Shown one piece after another: positions 25,165 through 33,721 of a stretch of DNA of 64,000 nt. The stretch spans positions 16,862-80,861 of the forward strand of contig JBJMKX010000022.1 in NCBI GenBank assembly GCA_045805605.1, in the 5' to 3' direction. The notes beneath the pieces were generated by a model. The model was not told where the DNA came from. It worked only from the letters and a program-made list of their open reading frames with translations, and did not search any database. Both the position numbers and the translations under genes were made by a program. Position 1 is the first letter of the stretch, and each line of letters starts with the position of its first letter. The DNA comes from DATBDE01 sp045805605 (GTDB lineage Bacteria > Actinomycetota > Thermoleophilia > Solirubrobacterales > Solirubrobacteraceae).

Positions 25165-26118
25165 CTAAGCCGTCAGCCACGCCTTCGGGTTGTCCTCGAG
25201 CATGACCCGGATCTGCCCGTCGCTCACGCCCGCCTCGCGGGCAGCCGGGAGGATCTCGTCGAACAGGTGCGTGTGCGTCCACCTGGGCGCGAGCTGCGCG
25301 ACGACCTGGGGCGGGAACCAGTCGAGGTTGGCCACGGCGTCGCAGCCGAGCAGGATGCGGTCGGTGTAGCCGCGGGAGACCAGCTCGATGAACGTTGGCA
25401 TGCGGCGGTCGTCGGGCAGGAACAGGTCGATCCCGAACCGGTCGAGGCCGATCCAGCATCCGGTCTGCAGCAGCTCCTCGATGTGGTCGAGGTCGTCGGT
25501 GTCGCCGGTGTGCGCGATCTGCACCTTGCCGGGCTCGACGCCCTCGTCGGTGAAGATCCGCATCTGGTCGAGGCCGGTCTTCGAGGCCGGACGCGAGTGG
25601 GCCATGATCGGGCGCCCTGTCCGGTTCGAGGCCCGCGCCGCCGCCCGGTGGACCTTCTCCACGTCGTCGGTGATTCCGGGCTCGTCCGCAGCGCACTTGA
25701 TGAACGCGGCCTTGACGCCGGTCCCCTGGATGCCGTCGTCCGCCTCGATGTCGTGCACGAACGCGTCGGCGAGGTAGTCCTCGTCCCGGCTCTGGAAGTG
25801 GTGCGGGAGGAACGTGTAGTGCTGGCCGTAGACGCCCGTACAGAGGACCATCTGGATCCCGGCCTCGGCCGCGAGCTCCTTCGACAGCGCCGCGTCGCGC
25901 GCGAGGTCCATGCAGCCCGGATCGACGAAGGTGTCGACGCCGTGCCCCTTGACCGCTCGCAGCGCCCCGAGCGATCGCTCGCGCTCGGCGTCGAAGTCGT
26001 AGAGGTGGGGGAAGTGGTAGCGGATGGCCTCGGAGGCCGTCATCAGGTGCTCATGGATGAGCGTGCGCCCGAGCTGGTCGGCGCCGATTGGCCCCTCGGT
26101 GGTCTCCACGTCCGGCAC
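25165..26118 (-). CDS. Phosphotriesterase-family metal-dependent hydrolase
   Basis: The 317-residue TIM-barrel amidohydrolase starts at GTG 26118, preceded by an AGGAGAGGAG site. Metal-site motifs are LIHEHLM (HxH), GVKAAFIKCAADE (carbamylated Lys), RPIMAHS, VQIAHTGD (His) and RILLGCDAV (Asp). The family includes phosphotriesterase, lactonases and uncharacterised PHP-like enzymes; lactonase activity is common. Substrate cannot be assigned. About 137 nt of upstream sequence separates it from the small membrane gene, with no clear motif. Confidence 0.87.
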   Translation of the reverse strand: MPDVETTEGPIGADQLGRTLIHEHLMTASEAIRYHFPHLYDFDAERERSLGALRAVKGHGVDTFVDPGCMDLARDAALSKELAAEAGIQMVLCTGVYGQHYTFLPHHFQSRDEDYLADAFVHDIEADDGIQGTGVKAAFIKCAADEPGITDDVEKVHRAAARASNRTGRPIMAHSRPASKTGLDQMRIFTDEGVEPGKVQIAHTGDTDDLDHIEELLQTGCWIGLDRFGIDLFLPDDRRMPTFIELVSRGYTDRILLGCDAVANLDWFPPQVVAQLAPRWTHTHLFDEILPAAREAGVSDGQIRVMLEDNPKAWLTA

Positions 26119-26255
26119 CTGCGCTCCTCTCCTCGCGTTCAACCGGTAGGGGCATCGTATGCCGCAGTGGCGCGCGAGTCCGCCGCCGGGTGCTACCTTC
26201 GCGCGCTCGCCAGGAGGCGGGCGGGGAAGACTTCCGAACGCCGCTGGCTTGAGGG

Positions 26256-26579
26256 CTAGCTCGTCGTCACGCCGCGGCGCCTGCGCCCCCAGGCGCCGCG
26301 CCCGGCAACGGCCGCGCGAAGCAGCAGGGCCGCGATCAGCCAGCCGACGATCGCGTAGACCAGGGCCGCCAGACCCCAGTTGACGGCGATCTCGGTATCG
26401 GCGTCCTTGATGCTGAAGACGTTGGCGAAGGGCGATGCCAGCCAGGTGTCGGCGTCGTAGATCGTCGAGACCACGCCATTCCCCGCGTTGGCGTGGAGCA
26501 GGTGCAGGACGATCCCGGCGACGAGCAGCAGCACGACCGCGCCGGCAATCCAGCGAACGATGCGGGCGAGAAGTGTCAT
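26256..26579 (-). CDS. Small two-TM membrane protein
   Basis: The 107-residue protein has TM1 at about residues 8-28 (VRWIAGAVVLLLVAGIVLHLL) and TM2 at about 66-90 (VNWGLAALVYAIVGWLIAALLLRAA), joined by a polar loop with DADTWLASPF and SIKDADTEIAV. Proteins of this pattern are common in actinobacteria without assigned function. It is divergent from the RsbU-like gene 166 nt away. Confidence 0.6.
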   Translation of the reverse strand: MTLLARIVRWIAGAVVLLLVAGIVLHLLHANAGNGVVSTIYDADTWLASPFANVFSIKDADTEIAVNWGLAALVYAIVGWLIAALLLRAAVAGRGAWGRRRRGVTTS

Positions 26580-26745
26580 GCCAGACGAGTACCCCCGCTG
26601 TCTCGATGGCTAATGCCGAAACTCGCAACGGGGATCTCCGCCGCGTCGCGGAGTGGACAGCGTCGTTGCGTCGAATCCGAACCGTCATCCCGCTTACCGC
26701 CACTGGTGCCACCTGGCTGAATCGCATGGCAGAATTGATGGCGAC

Positions 26746-28134
26746 ATGGGGGTCACGGGGGAGCGCTTCTCTGCCGCCTACGCCGCGGCCTTCCGGCAGT
26801 ACCTGGCCGGAGGGGCAGAGCGATCGCTGGAGAGGGCCTACGAGCTCGGGCGGATCGCCGTCGCCGACCGCCTGAGCCTCATGCAGCTCGCCGAGGCCCA
26901 CCACTCCGCCCTCAGCGCGTCGCTGGTCGAGCGGGGCGAGAACGGCGTCACCGTCGCAGCCGCCGACTTCTTCCGCGAGAGCGTGGCGACGTTCGAGATC
27001 GCGGCGCGCGCGTTCCAGGGCGCACAGGAGACCGTCCGCCTCGAGCAGTCGGTGGCCGCCACCCAACAGGCGCTTGCCGACGCCGCCGTGGCCCTCAACG
27101 AGCGCCTGGAGCCGCCGCACATCCTGCGCGTCGCGGCCGAGCACGCGCGTTCGATCACCGGCGCGCGCACCGCGATCGCCGAGATGGAGCTCGAGGCCGC
27201 CGCCGCACCCGTGCGCAGCGTCGCCGGCGAGCCGGAGGTCGACGGGGAGCCGGTCGCCGCCCCGATCGCGGCGCACAACCACGCCCCCCACGGGCGGCTG
27301 GCCGTCTACGGGGCCGCTGTGGACGACCGCACCGCGCCGATCGTCGTGCAGATCGCGTCGATGGCGTCGGCGGCGATCGAGAAGGCCCAGCGCTACCAGC
27401 GCGAGCGCTACGTCGCCGAGACGCTGCAGCGCAGTCTGCTCCCCGCCGCCCTGCCGGAACTACCCGGCCTCGACGCCGCCGCGGCGTACTGGCCCGGGGC
27501 CGACGGCGTGCAGGTGGGCGGCGACTTCTACGACGTCTTCCGTACCACCGCCGGCGAGTGGGCGGTGGTCATCGGCGACGTCTGCGGCAAGGGCCCGGAA
27601 GCGGCCTCGCTGACCGCGCTGGCCCGTTACACGGTTCGGGCGGCGAGCCTGCACGAGCGTTCGCCCCGTGAGGTGCTGCGGCTCCTGAACGCCGCCATGC
27701 TCGAGCAGCGGACCGACGACCGATTCGCCACCGTGCTCTGCGCGTTCGTCCGGCCCTCGGCCGGTGGGGCCGAGCTCGTCCTCGCCAGTGGCGGCCATCC
27801 ACTGCCGCTCGTCGTGCGCGCAGATGGCAGGGTGGAGACGCTCGGCGGCCGCGGCATGCTCCTGGGTGTCGTCCCCGACCCAAACGTCCCGGACCAGGAG
27901 GCCCGGCTGTACCGGGGCGACCTGCTGCTCCTCTACACCGACGGCGCGATCGAGGTGCGCAGGGACGGCCCGCGCGTCGTGTTCGGCGGCAAGGAGCTGC
28001 GCGCCGTGCTGCGCGACTGCGCGGGAGCGGGCGCCGGCGCCACCCTGGAGGCGATCCGCGAGGCCCTGCACGGGGCTGCCGCCGGGCCGCTGCGCGACGA
28101 CGTGGCGCTCTTGGCACTGCACGCGCGCGACTGA
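26746..28134 (+). CDS. RsbU-like PP2C (SpoIIE-type) phosphatase with GAF-like domain
   Basis: The 462-residue protein starts at ATG 26746. Residues about 1-85 resemble the RsbU N-terminal helical domain (RYLAG-like YLAGGAERSLERAYELGRIAV). Residues about 120-220 are a degenerate GAF-like segment. The PP2C domain is about 240-460: QVGGDFYDVF and VIGDVCGKGPEAA are metal-binding Asp motifs, plus FATVLCAFV, LVLASGGHPLPLV and LLLYTDGAIEVR. The role is dephosphorylation of an anti-anti-sigma STAS protein to start a stress response. It heads the Rsb-type cluster. Confidence 0.88.
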   Translation: MGVTGERFSAAYAAAFRQYLAGGAERSLERAYELGRIAVADRLSLMQLAEAHHSALSASLVERGENGVTVAAADFFRESVATFEIAARAFQGAQETVRLEQSVAATQQALADAAVALNERLEPPHILRVAAEHARSITGARTAIAEMELEAAAAPVRSVAGEPEVDGEPVAAPIAAHNHAPHGRLAVYGAAVDDRTAPIVVQIASMASAAIEKAQRYQRERYVAETLQRSLLPAALPELPGLDAAAAYWPGADGVQVGGDFYDVFRTTAGEWAVVIGDVCGKGPEAASLTALARYTVRAASLHERSPREVLRLLNAAMLEQRTDDRFATVLCAFVRPSAGGAELVLASGGHPLPLVVRADGRVETLGGRGMLLGVVPDPNVPDQEARLYRGDLLLLYTDGAIEVRRDGPRVVFGGKELRAVLRDCAGAGAGATLEAIREALHGAAAGPLRDDVALLALHARD

Positions 28135-28162
28135 ACCGCGTGTTCTGGCATTGTTGGCGCGC

Positions 28163-29068
28163 ATGGAGGAGGAATACAGCGCGCTTGATCCCGCCGTCGA
28201 CGCGACCACGGAGGCGACAGCCGGGCTCCTGCGCGAGCTGGTCGCCCACCTGCGCGCCAACCGGACCCAGCTGCGCGAGGAGTGGGCGCGCCGCATCACC
28301 GAGGCACGGCTGCTGACCGCACTGACCCCTGAGGAGATCTTCTCCGAGGCCACGTCGGTCTACGACAACTACGTCGAGGTGCTGGAGACCGGATCCGTCG
28401 AGGCGCTGCAGGACTACGCGCGCAACCTGTCCGAGCGGATCATCCCGCGCGGCGTCGAGACGGACGAGGTCCTCGGCATCGTCCTGCTGCTGCGCGACGT
28501 GCTCGCGCGGTCGCTGTTCGAGAAGTACCAGAGCGACTTCGATCTGCTCAACCGCGTCCTCGACGCCTACGAGCCCGCCGCCAACCGCATCGCCAACACG
28601 GTGGGGGTCAACTTCGTCCAGGAGCGCGAGCGGATCATCCGCCAGCAGCAGGAGGCGATCCGCGAGCTCTCGACGCCGGTGCTCCAGGTGCGCGAGCGGC
28701 TGCTGATCCTGCCGATCATCGGCGTGCTGGACTCCCAGCGCGCGCGCCAGCTGACCGAGCAGCTCCTGCGCGGCATCCGCGCCAACCGCGCCAAGGTCGT
28801 GGTGATCGACATCACCGGCGTGCCGACGATCGACTCCACCGTCGCCAACAATCTCGTGCTCACGGTCGAGGCGTCGCGGCTGATGGGCGCCAGCGTGATC
28901 ATCACCGGACTCTCGTCCGAGATCGCCCAGACGCTGGTGACGATCGGGGTCGACCTCTCGAAGGTCAACGCGGTCGGCGACCTCCAGGGCGGCATCGAGG
29001 AGGCGGAGCGGCTCCTCGGGTACGAGGTCACCACACGCGCCGAGAGCGTCGTCGACGCGCGGGCCTAG
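28163..29068 (+). CDS. RsbR-type stressosome protein
   Basis: The 301-residue protein has a long helical N-terminal domain (residues about 15-165), a linker (ERERIIRQQQEAIRELSTPVLQV) and a STAS domain with PIIGVLDSQRARQLTEQLL and VVVIDITGVPTIDSTVANNLVLTVEA. The Thr/Ser within the DITGVPTIDST loop is where RsbR is phosphorylated by RsbT. The N-terminal domain is all-helical rather than PAS- or globin-like, similar to the RsbRD_N/non-heme type. With RsbS it would build the stressosome shell. Confidence 0.85.
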   Translation: MEEEYSALDPAVDATTEATAGLLRELVAHLRANRTQLREEWARRITEARLLTALTPEEIFSEATSVYDNYVEVLETGSVEALQDYARNLSERIIPRGVETDEVLGIVLLLRDVLARSLFEKYQSDFDLLNRVLDAYEPAANRIANTVGVNFVQERERIIRQQQEAIRELSTPVLQVRERLLILPIIGVLDSQRARQLTEQLLRGIRANRAKVVVIDITGVPTIDSTVANNLVLTVEASRLMGASVIITGLSSEIAQTLVTIGVDLSKVNAVGDLQGGIEEAERLLGYEVTTRAESVVDARA

Positions 29069-29083
29069 CCCGGAGGACGCTGC

Positions 29084-29458
29084 GTGGCCGTCCCCATCCT
29101 CAAGCAGGGGCCGTTCCTCATCGCGTCGATCCAGGCCGCGCTGACCGACACCGACGTCCTGCGCCTGCAGGACGACGTGATGGAGCAGGTCGGGCGGTTC
29201 CGCTCGCGCGGGATCGTGGTCGACGTGACCGCGCTGGACGTCATGGACTCCTTCGTGTCGCGCTCGCTGCGCGGGATCGCCCACATGACGCGCCTGCGCG
29301 GGGCCGAGACGGTGATCGTCGGCATCCAGCCCGAGGTGGCGTTCGCGATGGTGCAGCTCGGCTTGAACTTCGAGGACGTCTACACCGCGCTGGACCTCGA
29401 GGAAGGCCTGTCGTTCCTGGAGACCCTTCTCGAGGAGCACGACAACGGTGTCGGATGA
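29084..29458 (+). CDS. rsbS: RsbS-type STAS scaffold protein
   Basis: The 124-residue single STAS protein (GTG start) carries VDVTALDVMDSFVSRSLRGIAHMTRLRGAETVIVGIQPEVAFAMVQLG, matching RsbS including the Ser in DSFVSR that RsbT phosphorylates. It ends with an acidic tail. RsbS recruits RsbT to the stressosome in the unstressed cell. The gene overlaps the RsbT gene by 11 nt. Confidence 0.88.
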   Translation: MAVPILKQGPFLIASIQAALTDTDVLRLQDDVMEQVGRFRSRGIVVDVTALDVMDSFVSRSLRGIAHMTRLRGAETVIVGIQPEVAFAMVQLGLNFEDVYTALDLEEGLSFLETLLEEHDNGVG

Positions 29459-29858
29459 GCGGCGGATCACGATCCGCTCCGACGACGACGTCGTGGCCGC
29501 CCGCCGCGAGGCGCGCGAGCTGGCGGCGTCGCTCGGCTTCGAGCCGACCGACCTGACCCTGCTGGCAACCGCGATCTCCGAGGTCGCGCGCAACATCACC
29601 GCCTATGCGGGGGAGGGGGAGATCGTCGTCTCGGTTCGCAACAACGGCGGGCGGCTCGGCATCCGCGTGGTGGCCCGCGATGCGGGCCCGGGGATCGACG
29701 ACGTCGAACTCGCGTTGCGCGACGGCTACTCGACCGGCGAGGGGCTCGGGCTCGGCCTCCCCGGCGCGCGGCGGCTGGTGGACGAGTTCGCGATCGACAC
29801 GGCGCCGGGCCGCGGGACCGTGGTGACGATGGTCAAGTGGGGGCCGAACCGGCGGTGA
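29448..29858 (+). CDS. rsbT: RsbT-type serine kinase
   Basis: The 136-residue GHKL-ATPase starts at GTG 29448. The N box is LLATAISEVARNITAYAG, the G1 box DAGPGI, the G2 box GYSTGEGLGLGLPGARRLVDEF. It phosphorylates RsbS and RsbR in the stressosome; once released it activates a partner PP2C phosphatase (RsbU), here probably the 26746 gene. It is overlapped by both neighbouring genes. Confidence 0.88.
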   Translation: MSDERRITIRSDDDVVAARREARELAASLGFEPTDLTLLATAISEVARNITAYAGEGEIVVSVRNNGGRLGIRVVARDAGPGIDDVELALRDGYSTGEGLGLGLPGARRLVDEFAIDTAPGRGTVVTMVKWGPNRR

Positions 29859-30451
29859 TCGAGCTCGGGGTCGCCACCTCGGCGCTGCACGGGCGCTCGG
29901 GCGACCGGGCGGTAGTCGCGCGCCACGGCGATCGCACGCTGGTCGCGGCGATCGATGGGCTTGGCCACGGCGAGGCTGCGGCCGAGGCCGCCGATGCCGC
30001 CGCTTCCATCCTCGAGCGCGACGGCGGCTCGCTCGAGGGCCTGCTCCGCCGGTGCCACGAGGCGCTGCGGGGCACGCGCGGGGCGGTGATGACCCTGGCG
30101 GAGTTCGCGGCGGCGCCGTCGCTGGTGACGTGGGTGGGCGTGGGCAACGTCGAGGGGCGGCTCGTGCGCGCGGGCGCCGACGGGTTCGGGGCGAGGCCGG
30201 GCGGCTCGGGCCTGGCCGCCCCGACGCTCTTCGGCGGCGTCGTGGGACACAACCTGCCCACGGTTCGCCCGTCGTCGCATCCTCTCCACGCCGGCGACGT
30301 CGTCGTCATGGCCACCGACGGCGTGCGCGCCAACTTCGCCGACCGGGTCTCGGCGCTCGGCGAGCCGCAGGCGGTCGCCGATCGCATCCTGGCCGACGCC
30401 GGTCGCGGGGACGACGACGCGCTGGTCGTGGTCGTGCGGTGGTTGGGGTGA
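29855..30451 (+). CDS. RsbX-like PP2C phosphatase
   Basis: The 198-residue PP2C/SpoIIE-fold protein starts at a GTG overlapping the RsbT stop (GTGA); a GTG 18 nt upstream is also possible. It shows VVARHGDRTLVAAIDGLGHGEAA (metal Asp), TWVGVGNVEGRLVRAG and VVVMATDGVRANF. It fits RsbX, which removes the phosphates placed by RsbT on RsbS and RsbR and so resets the stressosome. Confidence 0.8.
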   Translation: MIELGVATSALHGRSGDRAVVARHGDRTLVAAIDGLGHGEAAAEAADAAASILERDGGSLEGLLRRCHEALRGTRGAVMTLAEFAAAPSLVTWVGVGNVEGRLVRAGADGFGARPGGSGLAAPTLFGGVVGHNLPTVRPSSHPLHAGDVVVMATDGVRANFADRVSALGEPQAVADRILADAGRGDDDALVVVVRWLG

Positions 30452-31230
30452 TCGAGCAGCACCGCATCAGGGTCCACACCGAGGGCGACGCGGCCGAGGC
30501 GGCGCGCATCGCGCGCGAGGCCGCCCTGCGCCAGGGGCTGAGCAGGACCGAGGCCATGCACGCGGCCACCGCGGTCTCCGAGGTGGCGGTCAACCAGGTC
30601 CGGCATGCCCGCGACGGCGGCACCGTCGTAGTGACCCGTTCGGACGAGGGGGTGCTCGTCGATGCCGGCGACGCCGGGCCCGGCATCGCCGACCTCGAGC
30701 TCGCGTTGCGCGACGGCTGGTCCTCGGACGGAGGGCTGGGGCTTGGGCTGCCGGGCGCCCGGCGGCTCATGGACCGCTTCGAGGTCTCGAGCCGTCCCGG
30801 CGCGGGAGTCGTGGTGCGGATGGCCAAGCTGACCGACCCCGAGCCGGCGCCGCCGGCGGTGTGGGAGGCGCGTGGTCCCGGCACGTTTGCCCAGGCGACC
30901 ACGACCCACCTGGTGCTGGGCGTGGCCGGCGAGTGCGACGCCGCGCGGGCGTGCGCGGACATGGCGGCCGCGCTGGGCGACGGTCCCGGGGTGGTCGCCC
31001 ACCTGAGCGGCCGCGACGGCCGCCTGTCGTGGATCGCCCGCGGCGGCGCGGCCGGCGTGCTCATTCGCGACGGCGTCCCGATCGCCCGCGCCCCGAGCCG
31101 GCGGGCGGCCGAGGTCGGGACCCGGCGCGACGACGTGCTCGTGCTCACCGGCGCTCCGGGCCAGCCGGAGGCGAAGGTGACCGCCCGGGTGCTGCTGGGC
31201 GAGTTCGAGCGCCCCGACCGCCGCTACTAG
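30448..31230 (+). CDS. RsbT-like GHKL kinase fused to degenerate PP2C-like domain
   Basis: The 260-residue protein begins at a GTG overlapping the preceding stop. Residues about 1-130 are a second RsbT/RsbW-type kinase (AATAVSEVAVNQVRHAR N box, DAGDAGPGI, SSDGGLGLGLPGARRLMDRF). Residues about 145-260 resemble the C-terminal half of RsbX-type PP2C (HLVLGVAGECD, HLSGRDGRLSWIARGGAAGVLIR and RRDDVLVLTGAPG) but lack the DGxGHG metal motif and the final DG. It may be a kinase with a pseudo-phosphatase regulatory domain. It overlaps the convergent nfo-like gene by 4 nt. Confidence 0.75.
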   Translation: MIEQHRIRVHTEGDAAEAARIAREAALRQGLSRTEAMHAATAVSEVAVNQVRHARDGGTVVVTRSDEGVLVDAGDAGPGIADLELALRDGWSSDGGLGLGLPGARRLMDRFEVSSRPGAGVVVRMAKLTDPEPAPPAVWEARGPGTFAQATTTHLVLGVAGECDAARACADMAAALGDGPGVVAHLSGRDGRLSWIARGGAAGVLIRDGVPIARAPSRRAAEVGTRRDDVLVLTGAPGQPEAKVTARVLLGEFERPDRRY

Positions 31231-31997
31231 ATCGTCGCGAGCGCTTCGCGGACGAACGCGATGTCGGCCCGCATGGCGTCGACGCTGCCCGGCGTCTCGA
31301 TCACCACCGGCGGACCGGCCGCGCCGATCATCGCCCGCAGGGCCTCGGCCGGCATCTGGCCCTCGCCCAGGTTGGCGTGGCGGTCGGCGCCGGTGCCCGG
31401 CGGGTCGCGCGAGTCGTTGGCGTGCAGCAGGTCGATGCGGCCGACGATGGCGAGCACCCGCTCGACTGCTCCGTCGAGCTCCTCGCCCGCGGCATGCGCG
31501 TGGCAGGTGTCGAAGCAGAAGCCCAGCTCGACGTCGCTCTTTGCCGCGGTGATCGGCTCCCACAGCCGCGCGAGCGCGTCGAAGCGCCGCCCCACGGCGT
31601 TGTCGCCGCCGGCGGTGTTCTCGATGAACACGGGGACGTCGGTCTCGAGCATCTCGAGCGAGCGGACCCAGCGTCCGATCCCCTCCTCGACGCCGTCCTC
31701 GGCGTGGCCGGCGTGGACGATCACGGCGGCGGCGCCGACCTCGGCGGCCCCGCCGCAGGTCTGCTGGAGGATCTTGCGCGACCCGTAGCGGACGTTGCTG
31801 CGCGGTGAGCAGACGTTGATGAGGTAGGGCGCGTGGACGTACAGCGGCACGCCTGAGGCCTTGAGCTCGTCCGCGTCCTCGCGCGCCGGCGGCTTGGCCC
31901 AGCTCTGCGGGTCGGTCAAGAAGATCTGGACGCAGTCCGCGCCGAGGGCGGCGGCCTCCTCGAGCGGCCGCTCGCGACCGAGATGGGCTCCGACCAT
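31227..31997 (-). CDS. nfo: Deoxyribonuclease IV (AP endonuclease, Nfo family)
   Basis: The 256-residue TIM-barrel protein starts at ATG 31997 (MVGAHLGRERPLEEAA). Family zinc-site motifs are VPLYVHAPYLIN, VIVHAGH, PVFIENTAGG, GFCFDTCHAHAAG, HANDSRDPPGTGADRHANLGEG and PVVIETPG. It incises DNA at abasic sites and 3'-blocked ends during base-excision repair. The start is set by homology; the upstream 31 in-frame residues are unrelated. Its promoter region is shared with the divergent lipoprotein gene at 32084. Confidence 0.92.
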   Translation of the reverse strand: MVGAHLGRERPLEEAAALGADCVQIFLTDPQSWAKPPAREDADELKASGVPLYVHAPYLINVCSPRSNVRYGSRKILQQTCGGAAEVGAAAVIVHAGHAEDGVEEGIGRWVRSLEMLETDVPVFIENTAGGDNAVGRRFDALARLWEPITAAKSDVELGFCFDTCHAHAAGEELDGAVERVLAIVGRIDLLHANDSRDPPGTGADRHANLGEGQMPAEALRAMIGAAGPPVVIETPGSVDAMRADIAFVREALATI

Positions 31998-32083
31998 GCC
32001 GCGGCAAGCTAGCGAAGGGGGTGTGACCGGGTTGCCAGCACTTCTGGCGAGACGCTTCGCTCGCTGGGGTAGCCGTTGGCCCC

Positions 32084-32503
32084 ATGTCAAGGCGAATCGC
32101 GCTCGTCAGCGCGCTCGTAGTGGCGGTGGCGAGCGCCGGCTGCAGCGACCTGAGCCGCGGCGAGCTGCGCCGAGGCGTCGGCACGCTCAAGTCGATCGCG
32201 GCCGAGGGGGAGCTGCTCGCGGTGCAGGTCGCGCGCGACCGCACCAAGGCGACGTTCGCGCGGGTGCAGGCCTCGACCCTCGCGGGCCAGGCCGAGCACG
32301 AGGCCGAGAAGCTCTCCGATGCGCAGCCGGCGCCCGACCTCGGGCAGGAGAAGGCGCGCGCCGCCGGCCTGGCGAGCACCCTCTCGGACACCCTCGGCGA
32401 GCTCCAGGTCCGTCCGGGCGACGAGCAGCCCTCCGCCCGCGCGGCGCGGGCGCTGCGCAACGAGCAACGGGCGATCCTCGACCTGTACGAGCGCCTCCTG
32501 TGA
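32084..32503 (+). CDS. Putative lipoprotein, helical
   Basis: The 139-residue protein has a signal peptide with lipobox VASAGC (Cys19), so it is probably anchored outside the membrane. The remainder is alpha-helical and charged (LSRGELRRGVGTLKSIAAEGELLAVQVARDRTK), likely coiled-coil. No family is recognised. Its stop overlaps the Nramp-like start by 4 nt (GTGA), so the lipoprotein probably works with the transporter. Confidence 0.65.
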   Translation: MSRRIALVSALVVAVASAGCSDLSRGELRRGVGTLKSIAAEGELLAVQVARDRTKATFARVQASTLAGQAEHEAEKLSDAQPAPDLGQEKARAAGLASTLSDTLGELQVRPGDEQPSARAARALRNEQRAILDLYERLL

Positions 32504-33720
32504 AGGTCGTCTTCCAGATCGCGCTCGGGATCATCGCCGCGATCGGCGGCTTCGTGGACATCGGCGACCTGGTGTTCAACATCCAAGCCGGGGCGATCTT
32601 CGGCTACGGGCTGTTGTGGGCGGTCGTCGTCGGGGTGATCGGCATCATGGTCTATGCCGAGGCCTGCGGACGCGTCGCCGCCGTGACCCGCCGCCCGGTG
32701 TTCGACGTCATCCGCGAGCGGCTGGGCTTCGGCGCGGGCCTCGTCACCCTCGTCGCGAGCCAGTTCGTCAATCTGCTGACGGTGGCGGCGGAGCTCGGCG
32801 GCATCGCCATCGTCCTGCAGCTCCTGTTCGACGCGCCGTTCAGCCTGTTCGTGCTCGTCGCGGTCGGGGTGCTGTTCGTCGTCATCCGCATCCTGCCGTT
32901 CGAGGGGATCGAGCGCGTCTTCGGGTACGGCGGGCTGATGCTGTTCGTGTTCGTCGTCGCCGCGCTCAACGGGCACCCGGACTGGACCAAGGTGGGCGAC
33001 GGATTCGTTCCCCACGCCGAGTCGTCGCTGCTGTATGCCTACTTCGTGGTCGGGGTGATCGCGGCGGCGCTGATGCCGTACGAGGTCTACTTCTATTCGT
33101 CGGGCGGCGTCGAGGAGCGCTGGACGCCGAAGGACCTGACGGTCAACCGCCTCAACGCGGTCATCGGTTACGGGATCGGGGCGCTGCTCGCAATCGGGCT
33201 GATGATGACCGCGGCGCAGGTCCTGGCGCCGGCCGGCGTGCAGCCGGAGACGCTCGGGACGGCGGCACTCGCCGCCAACGTCAACTTCGGTGAGACCGGG
33301 CTGCTCCTCGCCCTCGGCGGGATGCTGTTCGCCATCGGCGGGGCGGCGGTCGACGCCTGCTTCTCGGGCGCGTACAACCTGGCGCAGTTCCTCGGGTGGG
33401 AGTGGGGCAAGTACCGCGGCACGCGCGCCGCGCCGCGGTTCACGCTGGCGTGGATTGCGTTCCTGGTGCTGGCCGCGGCCATCGTGCTGACGGGCATCGA
33501 TCCGGTCGAGATCACCGAGTACTCGGTCGTGTTCTCCGTCATCGCGCTGCCGCTCACCTACCTGCCCGTGCTCCTCATCGCCCGCGACCGCGAGTTCATG
33601 GGCGAGCACGCCAACGGCTGGCTCTCCAACGTCCTCGGCTGGCTGTACTTCGCGATCATCCTCGTGCTCGCGGTGGTCGCGATCCCGCTGCTCTTGGCGA
33701 CCAACGGCGGAGGCGGCTGA
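32500..33720 (+). CDS. Nramp-related divalent metal transporter with divergent metal-site motifs
   Basis: The 406-residue transporter has about 11 TM segments. TM1 reads GIIAAIGGFVDIGDLVFNIQAG where Nramp proteins have DPGN; Asp20 is kept but Pro-Gly-Asn is Ile-Gly-Asp. TM6 reads AALMPYEVYFYSSG where the family has MPHN; Met192 and Pro193 are kept but the His is Tyr. Some Nramp relatives carry such changes and move Mg2+ or other cations. Divalent metal transport is probable, with altered selectivity. The gene is flanked by a lipoprotein and two PRC-barrel-like genes in one operon. Confidence 0.8.
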   Translation: MKVVFQIALGIIAAIGGFVDIGDLVFNIQAGAIFGYGLLWAVVVGVIGIMVYAEACGRVAAVTRRPVFDVIRERLGFGAGLVTLVASQFVNLLTVAAELGGIAIVLQLLFDAPFSLFVLVAVGVLFVVIRILPFEGIERVFGYGGLMLFVFVVAALNGHPDWTKVGDGFVPHAESSLLYAYFVVGVIAAALMPYEVYFYSSGGVEERWTPKDLTVNRLNAVIGYGIGALLAIGLMMTAAQVLAPAGVQPETLGTAALAANVNFGETGLLLALGGMLFAIGGAAVDACFSGAYNLAQFLGWEWGKYRGTRAAPRFTLAWIAFLVLAAAIVLTGIDPVEITEYSVVFSVIALPLTYLPVLLIARDREFMGEHANGWLSNVLGWLYFAIILVLAVVAIPLLLATNGGGG

Positions 33721-33721
33721 G

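Noticed and set aside
27569..29599. 676-residue minus-strand frame across the Rsb genes
   Set aside because: High-GC shadow without homology; RsbU/R/S/T motifs are clear on the plus strand.
29833..33609. 1258-residue minus-strand open frame
   Set aside because: It covers RsbX-, nfo- and Nramp-region genes that have clear homology in other frames; composition is Arg/His/Gln-rich as expected for an antisense shadow.
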